A DNA stretch of 43,417 nucleotides from Bacillota bacterium (lineage in GTDB: Bacteria; Bacillota; Clostridia; Acetivibrionales; DTU013): assembly GCA_023412665.1 (NCBI GenBank), contig JAEZCA010000026.1, positions 1 through 43,417 of the forward strand, read 5' to 3'. The notes below the pieces were generated by a model that had not been told where the DNA came from, did not search any database, and saw only the letters and a program-made list of their open reading frames with translations. The position numbers and the translations under genes are program-made. Positions 25,307 to 34,589 of this stretch are shown in pieces (positions within the stretch are counted from its first letter, which is position 1; the number at the start of each line of letters is the position of its first letter).

Positions 25307-26050
25307 ATGCTTTTTAACGGAAAGACTGCTGTAATAACCGGATCGGCAAGAGGATTAGGGAAAGCTATAGCGCTGAAGCTAGCTGCATTGGGCGCCAATA
25401 TCGTTCTGAACGATATACCCGGATCCGAAGCGCTTGACGAAACTGCAGAAGAGTTTAAAAAAGCAGGTTATAATGTTGCCGTTACAAGAGGCGACGTAAG
25501 GAACCAGGAAGACGTAAAGGCTATGGTTAAGGCAGCAGTCGAAAATTTCGGAAGTCTGGATATACTTGTGAACAATGCAGGAATAACAAAGGACAAACCG
25601 TTTGCCATGATGTCTGAGGAAGATTGGGATTTGGTTCTGGATATCAATCTGAAGGGCGCATTCATATGTACAAAGCTTGCGGTAAAGCAAATGATGAAGC
25701 AAAGATATGGCCGGATCGTCAATATGGCATCAGTAGCGGGAAGATATGGCAATCAGGGACAGGCCAATTATTCCGCGTCAAAAGCCGGTTTGATCGGATT
25801 GACCAAAACAACCGCAAAGGAATTTGCTTCAAGGGGCATCACCTGTAATGCAGTAGCACCGGGAATAATAAAAAGCAAGATGACCGATGTATTGCCGGAG
25901 GAAGTTAGGGAAAAGTATCTTGAGAACATACCGCTCGGAAGGTTCGGGACACCTGAAGACGTGGCAAATGTTGTCGCCTTTCTCGCATCCGACGATTCAG
26001 CATATGTTACAGGTCAGGTAATAGATATTGACGGCGGACTTGTTATGTAA
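25307..26050 (+). CDS. fabG: 3-oxoacyl-ACP reductase
   Basis: The 247-residue short-chain dehydrogenase reduces 3-oxoacyl-ACP with NADPH. The nucleotide motif TGSARGLGKA is at residues 11-20, NNAG at 89-92, and the Ser-Tyr-Lys catalytic set is S142, Y155 and K159 (YSASKAG). The C-terminal YVTGQVIDIDGGLVM is typical of FabG. It follows fabD by 20 bases with AGGAGG upstream. A gene for the next step, an enoyl-ACP reductase, is not present in this cluster. Confidence 0.96.
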   Translation: MLFNGKTAVITGSARGLGKAIALKLAALGANIVLNDIPGSEALDETAEEFKKAGYNVAVTRGDVRNQEDVKAMVKAAVENFGSLDILVNNAGITKDKPFAMMSEEDWDLVLDINLKGAFICTKLAVKQMMKQRYGRIVNMASVAGRYGNQGQANYSASKAGLIGLTKTTAKEFASRGITCNAVAPGIIKSKMTDVLPEEVREKYLENIPLGRFGTPEDVANVVAFLASDDSAYVTGQVIDIDGGLVM

Positions 26051-26141
26051 TAATATCTTTATGTAAAAGTTGGGCATTACAAGCATAACTTTTATTGGGA
26101 ATTATTATATATAATTACCCTCTTTGGGAGGAGGTGAATGT

Positions 26142-26369
26142 ATGGTTTTTGAAAAGGTTAAAAAAATAATTGTCGAGCAATTAGGTGTTGAAGAAGATGA
26201 AGTTGCTATGGAATCATCCTTCATAGACGATTTGGGTGCAGATTCACTTGATATCGTTGAATTGATTATGGCTCTCGAAGAGGAATTTGACATTGAGATT
26301 CCCGATAGTGAAGCTGAAAAAATAGCTTCGGTAGGAGATGCCGTAGACTACATTAAAAATAACACATAA
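26142..26369 (+). CDS. acpP: Acyl carrier protein
   Basis: The 75-residue acidic protein carries growing acyl chains on a phosphopantetheine arm attached to S35 in GADSLDIVEL. The helical pattern and length match type II fatty-acid ACPs. The ATG at 26142 is used because AGGAGGTG (26129-26136) precedes it by 5 bases; the upstream TTG at 26124 would add non-family residues that include the ribosome site. A 91-base gap separates it from fabG, and a strong terminator follows, so acpP can be made in excess of fabF. Confidence 0.97.
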   Translation: MVFEKVKKIIVEQLGVEEDEVAMESSFIDDLGADSLDIVELIMALEEEFDIEIPDSEAEKIASVGDAVDYIKNNT

Positions 26370-26398
26370 AAAAAGTCCCTTAAAAAGGGACTTTTTTT
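26370..26398 (+). terminator. Rho-independent terminator after acpP
   Basis: AAAAGTCCCTT (26371-26381) pairs with AAGGGACTTTT, continuing into a T7 tract to 26398. It begins directly after the acpP stop and precedes fabF. Partial read-through would give high ACP and lower FabF, a known pattern for this gene pair. Confidence 0.88.
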
Positions 26399-26489
26399 AT
26401 ATCGGCATGTATTGGACAACGAAAGTGCTATTATGGCGTCATTTCACATATAGGTCAATATGTAAAGTTATCCGCTAGGAGGATTTTTG

Positions 26490-27728
26490 ATGAAAAAGAG
26501 AGTAGTAATAACCGGTATGGGAGTAGTACATTCCCTGGGTTTAGGCCTTGATAACTTCTGGAACGCGATACGTGAGGGAAGAAACGGGATCAGCCTTGTA
26601 ACGAAATTCGATACTTCAGCCTATGATGCAAAGGTAGCCGCAGAAATCAAGAATTTTGAACCAACGGATTTTATCGATAAAAAAGAAGTAAAAAGGATGG
26701 ATATTTTCACCCAGTATGCGCTGGCTGCCGCTAAAATGGCCATTGAGATGTCCGGTCTCGACATGGAAAAGGAAGACAGCTTCAGGGCAGGCTGTGTCGT
26801 GGGATCCGGCATTGGAGGCATCCAGACACTGGAGGATCAGCATCAGATCCTCGTGACAAAAGGTCCCGGAAGAGTCAGCCCTTTTTTCATAACATCAATG
26901 ATAGCAAATATGGCAGCGGGAAGGATAGCGATAGAATACAACCTTCAGGGCTTTAATGAATGCGTGGTTACAGCATGTGCCTCAGGCAACAATGCAATAG
27001 GTGATGCATTCAAGGTTATACAGCGCGGCGATGCTGATATTATTGTGACAGGCGGTGCAGAATCAGCAATTACTCAGCTGTCCTTCGCAGGCTTCTGTTC
27101 GAATAAGGCACTTTCAACAAATCCTGATCCATCCACTGCCTGCAGGCCTTTCGACAAGGACCGTGATGGTTTTATAATGGGAGAAGGCTCGGCTATTCTT
27201 ATACTGGAGGAATATGAGCATGCCAGGAAGCGCGGAGCTGTTATTCTGGGGGAAATAGCTGGTTACGGCTGCACCTGCGATGCTTACCACATTACAGCTC
27301 CCTCGCCTGACGGCATAGGCGGGATCAGATCCATGAAAAACGCAATAGAGGATGCAGGCATCAGGCCTGAGGACATCGGCTACATCAATGCTCATGGAAC
27401 ATCGACTCCGCTCAATGATGTGGGTGAGACAAAGGTAATAAAAAATGTTTTTGGAGACCACGCATACAAGCTGGCCATCAGCTCGACAAAATCCATGACC
27501 GGACACCTGCTTGGCGCTGCGGGAGCAATTGAAGCTGTAATAACGGCTATGGCTCTAAAGGACGGCATACTGCCTCCAACCATTAACCACATAAATCCTG
27601 ATCCTGAGTGTGATCTGGATTATGTACCAAACAAAAGCAGACCTGCTGATATAGAATATGCCTTATCAAACGCTCTCGGCTTTGGAGGCCACAACGCCGC
27701 ACTGGTGCTGAAAAAGTTCAAAGAGTAG
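26490..27728 (+). CDS. fabF: 3-oxoacyl-ACP synthase II
   Basis: The 412-residue KAS II condenses malonyl-ACP with medium and long acyl-ACP. The Cys-His-His set is visible: C163 in TACASGNNAI, His in NAHGTSTPLND, and His in STKSMTGHLLGAAG. The C-terminal NALGFGGHNA is standard. The ATG at 26490 is preferred over the TTG directly before it, with TAGGAGG (26476-26482) 7 bases upstream. It is the last fab gene and is followed by a hairpin terminator. Confidence 0.96.
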   Translation: MKKRVVITGMGVVHSLGLGLDNFWNAIREGRNGISLVTKFDTSAYDAKVAAEIKNFEPTDFIDKKEVKRMDIFTQYALAAAKMAIEMSGLDMEKEDSFRAGCVVGSGIGGIQTLEDQHQILVTKGPGRVSPFFITSMIANMAAGRIAIEYNLQGFNECVVTACASGNNAIGDAFKVIQRGDADIIVTGGAESAITQLSFAGFCSNKALSTNPDPSTACRPFDKDRDGFIMGEGSAILILEEYEHARKRGAVILGEIAGYGCTCDAYHITAPSPDGIGGIRSMKNAIEDAGIRPEDIGYINAHGTSTPLNDVGETKVIKNVFGDHAYKLAISSTKSMTGHLLGAAGAIEAVITAMALKDGILPPTINHINPDPECDLDYVPNKSRPADIEYALSNALGFGGHNAALVLKKFKE

Positions 27729-27789
27729 TCAGGCGTCAGATCCCGGTATTTTGATATTTGCATGATAATAAAAAATGAGGTAGAATCTA

Positions 27790-27826
27790 TTAAAGGCGGG
27801 GATAATATTCCTGCCTTTAAGTTTTT
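27790..27826 (+). terminator. Rho-independent terminator after fabF
   Basis: TTAAAGGCGGGGA (27790-27802) pairs with TTCCTGCCTTTAA (27808-27820), including two G-U pairs, with a 5-base loop, then GTTTTT. It separates the fab operon from rnc. Confidence 0.75.
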
Positions 27827-27852
27827 GCCAAAGCAATAAAAAGGAGCATGTG

Positions 27853-28575
27853 ATGAGTAAAGAATTGGATACGCAGGAGAATAACAGAATATCAGAGCTT
27901 GAAGAGAAGATCGGCTATTGTTTTAATGACAAAGGCAAGCTGCTGCTGGCGCTTACCCATAGTTCATATGCAAATGAGAGAAGGTCTGAAGGCTTTACGA
28001 GCAATGAAAGGCTTGAGTTTCTCGGCGATTCGGTGCTGAATATAATCACAAGCGACTACATATACAAAAACCATCCCGAGCTTCTCGAGGGTGAAATGAC
28101 AAAAACAAGGGCAGCTATAGTCTGCGAGTCATCATTAATGAAATGTGCCGAAAAAATCGATCTGGGTGATTATTTATACCTTGGAAAGGGAGAAGAAAAT
28201 ACCGGAGGCAGAAAACGGACATCAATACTTTCAGATGCGTTTGAAGCCCTGATAGGAGCCATATATCTGGACGGCGGGATAACAAACGCCGGAGGATTCA
28301 TAATCAACTCCATGCAGGACATCTATCGCAACATTAAAAGTAAAGAAACATTCAAGGATTATAAAACGCAGTTCCAGGAAATTATACAAAAGCAAAGCGA
28401 GCAGCATATAAGCTACAGGATAATTGATGAAAAAGGACCTGACCATGACAAGGTGTTCATATCTGAACTGCTGGTGGGCGGCAAACCATATGGGACAGGT
28501 GAAGGAAGGACAAAGAAGGAAGCTGAGCAGAACGCCGCAAGGGCTGCAATGGACAAGCTGACGGTGAAAAAATGA
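27853..28575 (+). CDS. rnc: Ribonuclease III
   Basis: The 240-residue enzyme cleaves double-stranded RNA, including the 30S rRNA precursor. The signature NERLEFLGDSVLN lies at residues 51-63 with the metal-binding Glu and Asp, and a second acidic site is in DAFEALIGAIYLDGG. A C-terminal double-stranded RNA-binding domain covers about residues 168-238 (TQFQEIIQKQ ... KEAEQNAARAAMDKL). The ATG at 27853 has AAGGAG (27841-27846) 6 bases before it. The stop overlaps the next gene by 4 bases (ATGA). The rnc-smc-ftsY cluster is a conserved Firmicutes arrangement. Confidence 0.96.
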   Translation: MSKELDTQENNRISELEEKIGYCFNDKGKLLLALTHSSYANERRSEGFTSNERLEFLGDSVLNIITSDYIYKNHPELLEGEMTKTRAAIVCESSLMKCAEKIDLGDYLYLGKGEENTGGRKRTSILSDAFEALIGAIYLDGGITNAGGFIINSMQDIYRNIKSKETFKDYKTQFQEIIQKQSEQHISYRIIDEKGPDHDKVFISELLVGGKPYGTGEGRTKKEAEQNAARAAMDKLTVKK

Positions 28576-29615
28576 GTGTGAAGCATGCAATAATACCCAT
28601 TTTCGTTCCTCATAAGGGCTGTCCCAATGATTGTATATTCTGCAACCAGAAGAAGATAAGCGGGCAGATAACCGATATGACCCCGGAAAAAATAAATGAA
28701 ATCGTCGAGGAGCATCTGAAAACTATAAAACAGAATGCAGTCGTAGAAATCGCATTCTACGGAGGCAGCTTTACAGCTATTGAAAAAGAACTGCAGCGAA
28801 GCTTTCTGACAGAGGCACACAAATATGTAGCAGCCGGCAAGGTTGCAGAAATCAGGCTGTCTACAAGGCCGGACTGTATTGATACAGAAACACTTGACAT
28901 GCTTGGACAGTATGGAGTCAGAACCATAGAGCTAGGTGTTCAGAGTCTTGATGATGAGGTGCTGAGAGCCAGCTGCCGCGGTCATGACGCAAATATAGTA
29001 TACAGCTCCTGTGAGCTGATAAAAAAAATGGGCTTCCGGCTTGGCATCCAGACAATGACTGGTTTACCCGGCGATTCCAGAGAAAAGTGCATAGCTACTG
29101 CAAAAAAGGTGATTTCATTATCACCTGAGCTGGTACGGATTTATCCTGTTCTTGTCATCAAGGGCACAGGCCTCGAAGCGCTTATGAAAGACGGTCATTA
29201 CAAGCCACAAAGCCTGGATGAAGCGGTTGATATCTGCGCAGAGCTACTTTCGCTGTATGAGGATAATAGCATAAATGTGATCAGGATAGGTCTTCAGCCA
29301 ACAGACAACATACGAGAGGGCAGTACAGATGTGGTATCGGGACCGTTTCATCCCGCCTTCAGGCAATTGGTCGAATCAAGGCTGGCCCGGATGAAGATAG
29401 AAAACATCATAAATTCTCAAGGACTGCAAGGGGCGCAGGAAGTAATAATTCACACCGGTATTTCCAATATTTCCAATGCGGTGGGTCAAAAGAAATCAAA
29501 TATTTTGTATCTGAAGAACAAGTATGGCTTTAAAAATATAAAGGTCCTGCCATCAGCGGATCCTTCAAGGGATATTGCCTGCACAGCTATATCCTGCGAA
29601 GCCTGCAGGACTTGA
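28572..29615 (+). CDS. Elp3-like radical SAM protein
   Basis: The 347-residue protein has a CxxxCxxC radical SAM motif at C17, C21 and C24 (GCPNDCIFCNQ), a FYGGSFTAI loop and IELGVQSLDDEVL, as in the Elp3/HemN-like radical SAM group with a Radical_SAM_C domain. It lacks the acetyltransferase domain of true Elp3. The C-terminal region has three further cysteines (CTAISCEAC) near the end. Proteins of this kind are regularly found between rnc and smc in Clostridia; the substrate is unknown, though RNA modification is a reasonable guess from the Elp3 likeness. It overlaps rnc by 4 bases, suggesting coupled translation. Confidence 0.88.
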   Translation: MSVKHAIIPIFVPHKGCPNDCIFCNQKKISGQITDMTPEKINEIVEEHLKTIKQNAVVEIAFYGGSFTAIEKELQRSFLTEAHKYVAAGKVAEIRLSTRPDCIDTETLDMLGQYGVRTIELGVQSLDDEVLRASCRGHDANIVYSSCELIKKMGFRLGIQTMTGLPGDSREKCIATAKKVISLSPELVRIYPVLVIKGTGLEALMKDGHYKPQSLDEAVDICAELLSLYEDNSINVIRIGLQPTDNIREGSTDVVSGPFHPAFRQLVESRLARMKIENIINSQGLQGAQEVIIHTGISNISNAVGQKKSNILYLKNKYGFKNIKVLPSADPSRDIACTAISCEACRT

Positions 29616-29644
29616 CCTTGTCTGATGTAAGGAGTAAATGCTTG

Positions 29645-29672
29645 TTGAATAAGTCGCAATATATGTTAAAAT
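29645..29672 (+). promoter_or_regulatory. Predicted smc promoter
   Basis: TTGAAT (29645-29650) and TAAAAT (29667-29672) with a 16-base spacer lie 33 bases before the smc start. A modest match, but it would let smc-ftsY be transcribed apart from rnc. Confidence 0.4.
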
Positions 29673-29705
29673 GAATATGCACAACTGACATACGGAGGGG
29701 TCCAT

Positions 29706-32700
29706 TTGTACTTAAAAAGACTAGATCTGCAGGGGTTTAAATCATTTGCTGAAAAAATCTGCCTTGATTTCAATGGCGGTATAACATCCGTAGTCGGACC
29801 AAACGGCAGCGGGAAAAGCAATATTGCAGATGCCATCAGATGGGTCCTTGGAGAGCAGAGCATCAAAACACTCCGCGGCACAAAGATGGAGGATGTCATA
29901 TTTGCAGGCACAGAGCACCGAAAGCCCCTTGGATTTGCCGAGGTATCCATTACTTTGGACAATTCCGACTCATCGCTTCCCATAGCATATGACGAAGTTA
30001 CCATCACCAGAAGAGTTTTCCGTTCAGGCGAAAGTGAATATATGATAAACAAAACCGCCTGCAGACTGAAGGATATAACAGAACTGCTGCTGGATACCGG
30101 TATTGGGAGAGACGGTTACTCTGTCATAGGCCAGGGCAGGGTCGACGAGATACTAAGCACGCGTTCTGAAGACAGAAGGCATATATTTGAAGAAGCCTCA
30201 GGTATAATGAAATACAAGGTCAGGAAACAGGATGCCGAAAAGAAGCTTGAACTGACAAGGCAGAATCTTGAGAGAATAAATGATATCATAACTGAGCTGG
30301 AAACGCAGTTGGAACCGTTGAAGCAGCAATCAGAGACAGCCCGAAGATTTCTTGACCTCAGAGAGGGTTTGAAGGTTCTGGAGGTCAATGTATATCTTGA
30401 CAGTATGGAAAAATTCCGTGAAAAGCTAAATGCACTGGACGAACAGTACAAAACCGTAAAAGATCAGACGGAGGCTGAAAACAGAAAGCTTGATGAAATA
30501 ACAAGCTCCAACAAGGATAAGACCGACATGCTGAAGTCAATGGATGAGAGACTGGAAGCTGTCAGACAACAGTTTTATGAGATGGAGGGCAATCTTGAAC
30601 GCTGCTATTCAGAAATCAAGCTCAATAATGAAAAAACAGCAAATCTACAGCAAAACATAGAACGGCTCGATTCTGAAAAGGCTGAGCTTGAGGAAAAGAT
30701 CAAGGCCCTTGACAAAGAAGAAGCAGGAAAGCAGGACAAGCTCAAATATCTTGAAAGGCAGCTGAGTGATTACAGCAATAAGCTGTCCGAGTATGAAAAA
30801 CAGATGAAAGAGTTGCTCAGGACACTCTCCGAGGACGAACGAAACATAGAATTGATGAAATCAGGCATTATGGACAAGATGGACATACAGTCTGATAAAA
30901 AGCTGCAAATTAACAATGTCAGAACACATATTGAGAATATACAAAAACGCAAGCGCAGCATAGACAGCGAGGTTTATCAGAACCTGATCGAAAATGACAG
31001 GGAAAAGATGAAGAAGGAAGATCTGGTTGAGAGCGTCAGACATGCGGACGAGCAGATCAAAAAGCAGAAGTCGAAGCTTCAGGAGCTGTATAACGAACGC
31101 TCAGAGTCCGATAAACTCCTTGAGGATTTAAGGACGAAGCAGAGCAAAAATAAATCCGATATTCAATTTAAATCCTCCAGAGCAAGGACACTCAGAGAAA
31201 TGGAGCAGAACCTGGAAGGCTACAACCGTAGTGTCCGCCAGGTGCTTCAGGCCTGCCATGAATCTCCTCAGTTCGGAAATGGCATACATGGCGCTCTAGC
31301 CCAGCTGATCGAGGTAGAAAAAAAATATGAGGCGGCTATTGAGATTACCCTTGGCAGTGCGCTCCAAAACATAGTTACACAGGATGAAGAGGATGCTAAA
31401 AAAGCTATTGAGTACCTGAAGACGAACAAGCTGGGAAGAGCAACCTTTCTCCCTATAAGCTCTGTCACAGGCAGAAGCTTTGACAGCCAGACACTGGGCA
31501 AAATAAAGCAATGCGGCGGTTTTTGCGGCATCGCATCCGAATTGGTCAGGTTTGATCAGCAATACAGCGGAATAATAGGGAACCTGCTGGGGAAGGTAGT
31601 TGTAACAGATAATCTGGATAATGGTATCAAAATGGCCAGAAAGTTCGGTTATTCCTTCAGAATTGTTACATTGGAGGGAGATCAGCTTAATACCGGAGGT
31701 TCAATGTCCGGCGGAAGCCTTGAAAACAGAGGTACCGGTATTCTGAGCAGAAGCAGGGAAATTTCCGAGCTTGACGCCGAGCTCAAAGTATTGATGGAAT
31801 CAGAAAAAGTATTGGAGAAGGATATAAAGCTGCTTGTCAATGATATCGGTCAAATAGATGCTGAAATATCTTCGATCTCTTCTGATATCAAAAATAACGA
31901 ACTGGTTAAAATAAGGGATGAAAGCCATCTGGCACAGATAGATGAAAACATGAACAAGCTGGCTGCCAGAATAGAAATGCTCAAGCAGGAAAAAGAGCAG
32001 CTGGAAAGACAGATGAATGACATAAACAAAGAGCTGGAGAAGTATGAATCTGAGTTAGCACAGATTGAGCTGGATATAAGTGAAGCAAAGAAGACCGTTG
32101 CTGAATATCAGGAAAAGCACAAGGAGGACCAGACAGCAAGGGACGCGCTGCATGCAGATATTACAGATTTCAAGATCTCCGTAAATTCCATAACCGAGAG
32201 TATAGCAGGCGTCAAGGAGCATTCCGAGAGGCTGAACTCCGAAAAGGACACTCTTGCAAAGAGCATATCCAGAAAGGATATGGAGAAGACAAGATGCAGT
32301 ATAGAGATAAGTAAGCTGGAAGAGCAGAATGAAGGCCTTAATGCCAGGATCAAAAAGCACAATGAAGAAAAATCAGGAAAGACCTTTGAATTGGACAGGC
32401 TGACCGAAGAACGGAAGATCCTCGAGGAAGACCTTTACGATACCGTAAATAAGATAAACGACGCAAATAAGACAATACTGCTGCTGCAGGAGGAGTTTTC
32501 AAGGGTAGAGGTGAAAAAGGCGAAGCTGGATGCAGAAATGGAAGCGTTGCAGGACAGGATATGGAACGAGTACGAATTGACATATTCTACTGCTTTGGAG
32601 CTGAAAAAGGATATAGGAAGCCTGACAGCCGCACAAAAGAGGATCAATGAACTAAAAAACAGCATAAAGGAACTGGGACCGGTAAATGTAGCTTCTATCG

Positions 32701-33278
32701 AAGAGTATGTAAAAACTAAGGAACGTTATGAGTTCATGAACTCTCAGAGAAACGACATGGAGCAGGCAAGGGAAAAATTGCTTCGGGTAATATATGAAAT
32801 GACCTCTATTATGAAAAAGCAATTCCTGGAGCAGTTCAAGCTGATAAATGAAAATTTTAATATAGTATTCAAGGAGCTGTTTAACGGAGGAAGAGCCGGA
32901 CTGATCCTTGTAGACCAGGACAATGTGCTCGAAAGCGGTATCGATATAGAGGCACAGCCTCCGGGTAAAAAGCTGCAGAACATGATGCTGCTCTCCGGCG
33001 GCGAGCGAGCCTTTACGGCGATAGCACTTCTATTTGCCATACTGAGACTCAAACCAACACCATTCTGCATACTCGATGAAATTGAGGCAGCATTGGACGA
33101 AGCAAATGTTTACAGGTTTATTGAATATATCAAGAGTTACTCCTCCAATACGCAGTTTATCATGGTAACCCACAGAAAGGGCACCATGGAAGGCTCCGAT
33201 ACGCTATATGGAGTTACGATGCAGGAGCACGGCATATCAAAAATAGTATCCATGAAGATGGGAGAAAAGGTGGGATAA
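29706..33278 (+). CDS. smc: Chromosome segregation ATPase SMC
   Basis: The 1190-residue SMC compacts and organises the chromosome with ScpA and ScpB. Walker A GPNGSGKSN is at residues 31-39. Two long coiled coils (about 170-500 and 670-1000) flank a hinge near 515-640 (GNGIHGALAQLIEVEKKYE ... TGGSMSGG). The C-terminal head has the signature LLSGGERAFTAIALLFAI and Walker B PFCILDEIEAALDEANV. The length matches bacterial SMC. It starts at TTG 29706 with GGAGGGG 5 bases upstream. ftsY begins one base after its stop. Confidence 0.97.
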   Translation: MYLKRLDLQGFKSFAEKICLDFNGGITSVVGPNGSGKSNIADAIRWVLGEQSIKTLRGTKMEDVIFAGTEHRKPLGFAEVSITLDNSDSSLPIAYDEVTITRRVFRSGESEYMINKTACRLKDITELLLDTGIGRDGYSVIGQGRVDEILSTRSEDRRHIFEEASGIMKYKVRKQDAEKKLELTRQNLERINDIITELETQLEPLKQQSETARRFLDLREGLKVLEVNVYLDSMEKFREKLNALDEQYKTVKDQTEAENRKLDEITSSNKDKTDMLKSMDERLEAVRQQFYEMEGNLERCYSEIKLNNEKTANLQQNIERLDSEKAELEEKIKALDKEEAGKQDKLKYLERQLSDYSNKLSEYEKQMKELLRTLSEDERNIELMKSGIMDKMDIQSDKKLQINNVRTHIENIQKRKRSIDSEVYQNLIENDREKMKKEDLVESVRHADEQIKKQKSKLQELYNERSESDKLLEDLRTKQSKNKSDIQFKSSRARTLREMEQNLEGYNRSVRQVLQACHESPQFGNGIHGALAQLIEVEKKYEAAIEITLGSALQNIVTQDEEDAKKAIEYLKTNKLGRATFLPISSVTGRSFDSQTLGKIKQCGGFCGIASELVRFDQQYSGIIGNLLGKVVVTDNLDNGIKMARKFGYSFRIVTLEGDQLNTGGSMSGGSLENRGTGILSRSREISELDAELKVLMESEKVLEKDIKLLVNDIGQIDAEISSISSDIKNNELVKIRDESHLAQIDENMNKLAARIEMLKQEKEQLERQMNDINKELEKYESELAQIELDISEAKKTVAEYQEKHKEDQTARDALHADITDFKISVNSITESIAGVKEHSERLNSEKDTLAKSISRKDMEKTRCSIEISKLEEQNEGLNARIKKHNEEKSGKTFELDRLTEERKILEEDLYDTVNKINDANKTILLLQEEFSRVEVKKAKLDAEMEALQDRIWNEYELTYSTALELKKDIGSLTAAQKRINELKNSIKELGPVNVASIEEYVKTKERYEFMNSQRNDMEQAREKLLRVIYEMTSIMKKQFLEQFKLINENFNIVFKELFNGGRAGLILVDQDNVLESGIDIEAQPPGKKLQNMMLLSGGERAFTAIALLFAILRLKPTPFCILDEIEAALDEANVYRFIEYIKSYSSNTQFIMVTHRKGTMEGSDTLYGVTMQEHGISKIVSMKMGEKVG

Positions 33279-33279
33279 G

Positions 33280-34188
33280 ATGGGCTTCTTTGACAAGCTT
33301 AAGGAAGGGCTTTCAAAAACAAGAAAAAGTATTACAGAGAAGATAGACCAGGTACTGGTATCCTTTGGAAAGGTGGATGACGACCTTTTCGATGAGCTTG
33401 AAGAGGTGCTCGTCACTGCGGACCTTGGAGTCGATACCGCTGTAAGGATAATTGAAGATACAAAGAAAAAGGTCAGAGAAAGGAAGATCATAGATCCTTT
33501 AAAGGTCAAGGAGATAATCAAGGAAGCACTTGTAGAAATATTGGGTGAGGAAACAGAGAAGCTGGATATAGAGCCGTCACCTGCGGTAATAATGGTAATA
33601 GGCGTCAACGGAGTGGGCAAAACCACCTCGATAGGCAAAATTGCCAATATGCTCAAAAAGCAGGGCAAGAAGGTAATGCTTGCGGCTGCCGATACTTTCA
33701 GAGCCGCCGCTATCGACCAGCTTGAGATTTGGTCAAAAAGAGTGGACGTTGAGCTTATAAAGCAAGACGAAGGCTCCGATCCCGCAGCAGTTATTTACGA
33801 TGCGATTCAGGCAGCCAGGGCCAGAAAGGTCGATGTTTTGATCTGCGATACTGCAGGACGGCTCCATACAAAGAAAAACCTTATGGAGGAGCTTAGGAAG
33901 GTATCACGCATCATAGACAGGGAAATGCCAAATGCAAAGCGTGAGAATCTTCTGGTGCTGGATGCAACTACAGGCCAGAATGCAGTAACACAGGCTAAAA
34001 CCTTCAGTGAAGTCAGCGAGGTTTCAGGTATTGTGCTCACAAAGCTCGATGGTACAGCAAAGGGCGGCATCGTGATAGCGATAAAGTCTGAGCTGAATGT
34101 GCCTGTAAAGCTTATAGGAGTGGGCGAGCAGCTCGACGACCTGCAGCCTTTTGATGCAAAAGACTTTGTAGAAGCATTGTTCTCTTAA
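33280..34188 (+). CDS. ftsY: Signal recognition particle receptor FtsY
   Basis: The 302-residue GTPase is the membrane receptor for the Ffh/4.5S RNA signal recognition particle. It has only the N and G domains; the acidic A domain of E. coli FtsY is absent, as in most Firmicutes. The P-loop GVNGVGKTT is at residues 108-116, followed by DTFRAAAIDQL, DTAGRLHTKKNLM and TKLDGTAKGG. The start lies one base after the smc stop, so translation is probably coupled. Its partner ffh is about 6 kb downstream. Confidence 0.96.
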   Translation: MGFFDKLKEGLSKTRKSITEKIDQVLVSFGKVDDDLFDELEEVLVTADLGVDTAVRIIEDTKKKVRERKIIDPLKVKEIIKEALVEILGEETEKLDIEPSPAVIMVIGVNGVGKTTSIGKIANMLKKQGKKVMLAAADTFRAAAIDQLEIWSKRVDVELIKQDEGSDPAAVIYDAIQAARARKVDVLICDTAGRLHTKKNLMEELRKVSRIIDREMPNAKRENLLVLDATTGQNAVTQAKTFSEVSEVSGIVLTKLDGTAKGGIVIAIKSELNVPVKLIGVGEQLDDLQPFDAKDFVEALFS

Positions 34189-34248
34189 GAGGGTATACGA
34201 AACTGCATTTACTGACATTCACAAGCAAGCTTAGGTAAAGAAACGATG

Positions 34249-34473
34249 TCAAAGCATTAACATATATAAGTCCTCAACCTTTTCACTCATATACTTTTGT
34301 GTATCTGTGATTGCCTGGTTGTATATCTGAGGACCGATTTTTTCAAGTATGAAATCCAGTATGAGACCGGAAGCGAGATCTCCAAGGGTTTCGTCCCTTT
34401 CCTGTTCAAAAAACTGCTTGATTTCATTGATGGCAGTCTTTTTGTTTTCAGCTGATAATTCAATTTTTGCCAT
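34249..34473 (-). CDS. DUF2164 family small protein
   Basis: The 74-residue protein matches the DUF2164 family by its opening MAKIELS, the central EQERDETLGDLASGLILDFILEKIGPQIYNQ region and the C-terminal EKVEDLYML. Function is unknown. No signal peptide or membrane segment is visible; it is probably a small soluble helical protein. GGAGGT lies 4 bases before its ATG on the minus strand. It is convergent with ftsY (60-base gap) and divergent from greA (116 bases), so it is transcribed alone. Confidence 0.85.
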   Translation of the reverse strand: MAKIELSAENKKTAINEIKQFFEQERDETLGDLASGLILDFILEKIGPQIYNQAITDTQKYMSEKVEDLYMLML

Positions 34474-34524
34474 ATCTACCTCCGTGTACAGAAATATCTG
34501 ATTTGTAAAATTATATCATATCAC

Positions 34525-34554
34525 TTGGATGTTTTAGTATCATTGTGCTATATT
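34525..34554 (+). promoter_or_regulatory. Predicted greA promoter
   Basis: TTGGAT (34525-34530) and TATATT (34549-34554) are 18 bases apart, 35 bases before the greA start. A modest match in the divergent DUF2164-greA gap. Confidence 0.4.
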
Positions 34555-34589
34555 GTAATAAAGATTACATTTTAAAAGGGTCTGATAAT

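Noticed and set aside
34189..34248. A terminator between convergent ftsY and the DUF2164 gene
   Set aside because: Only weak, short complementary stretches are present, without a T-run; I do not call a site.
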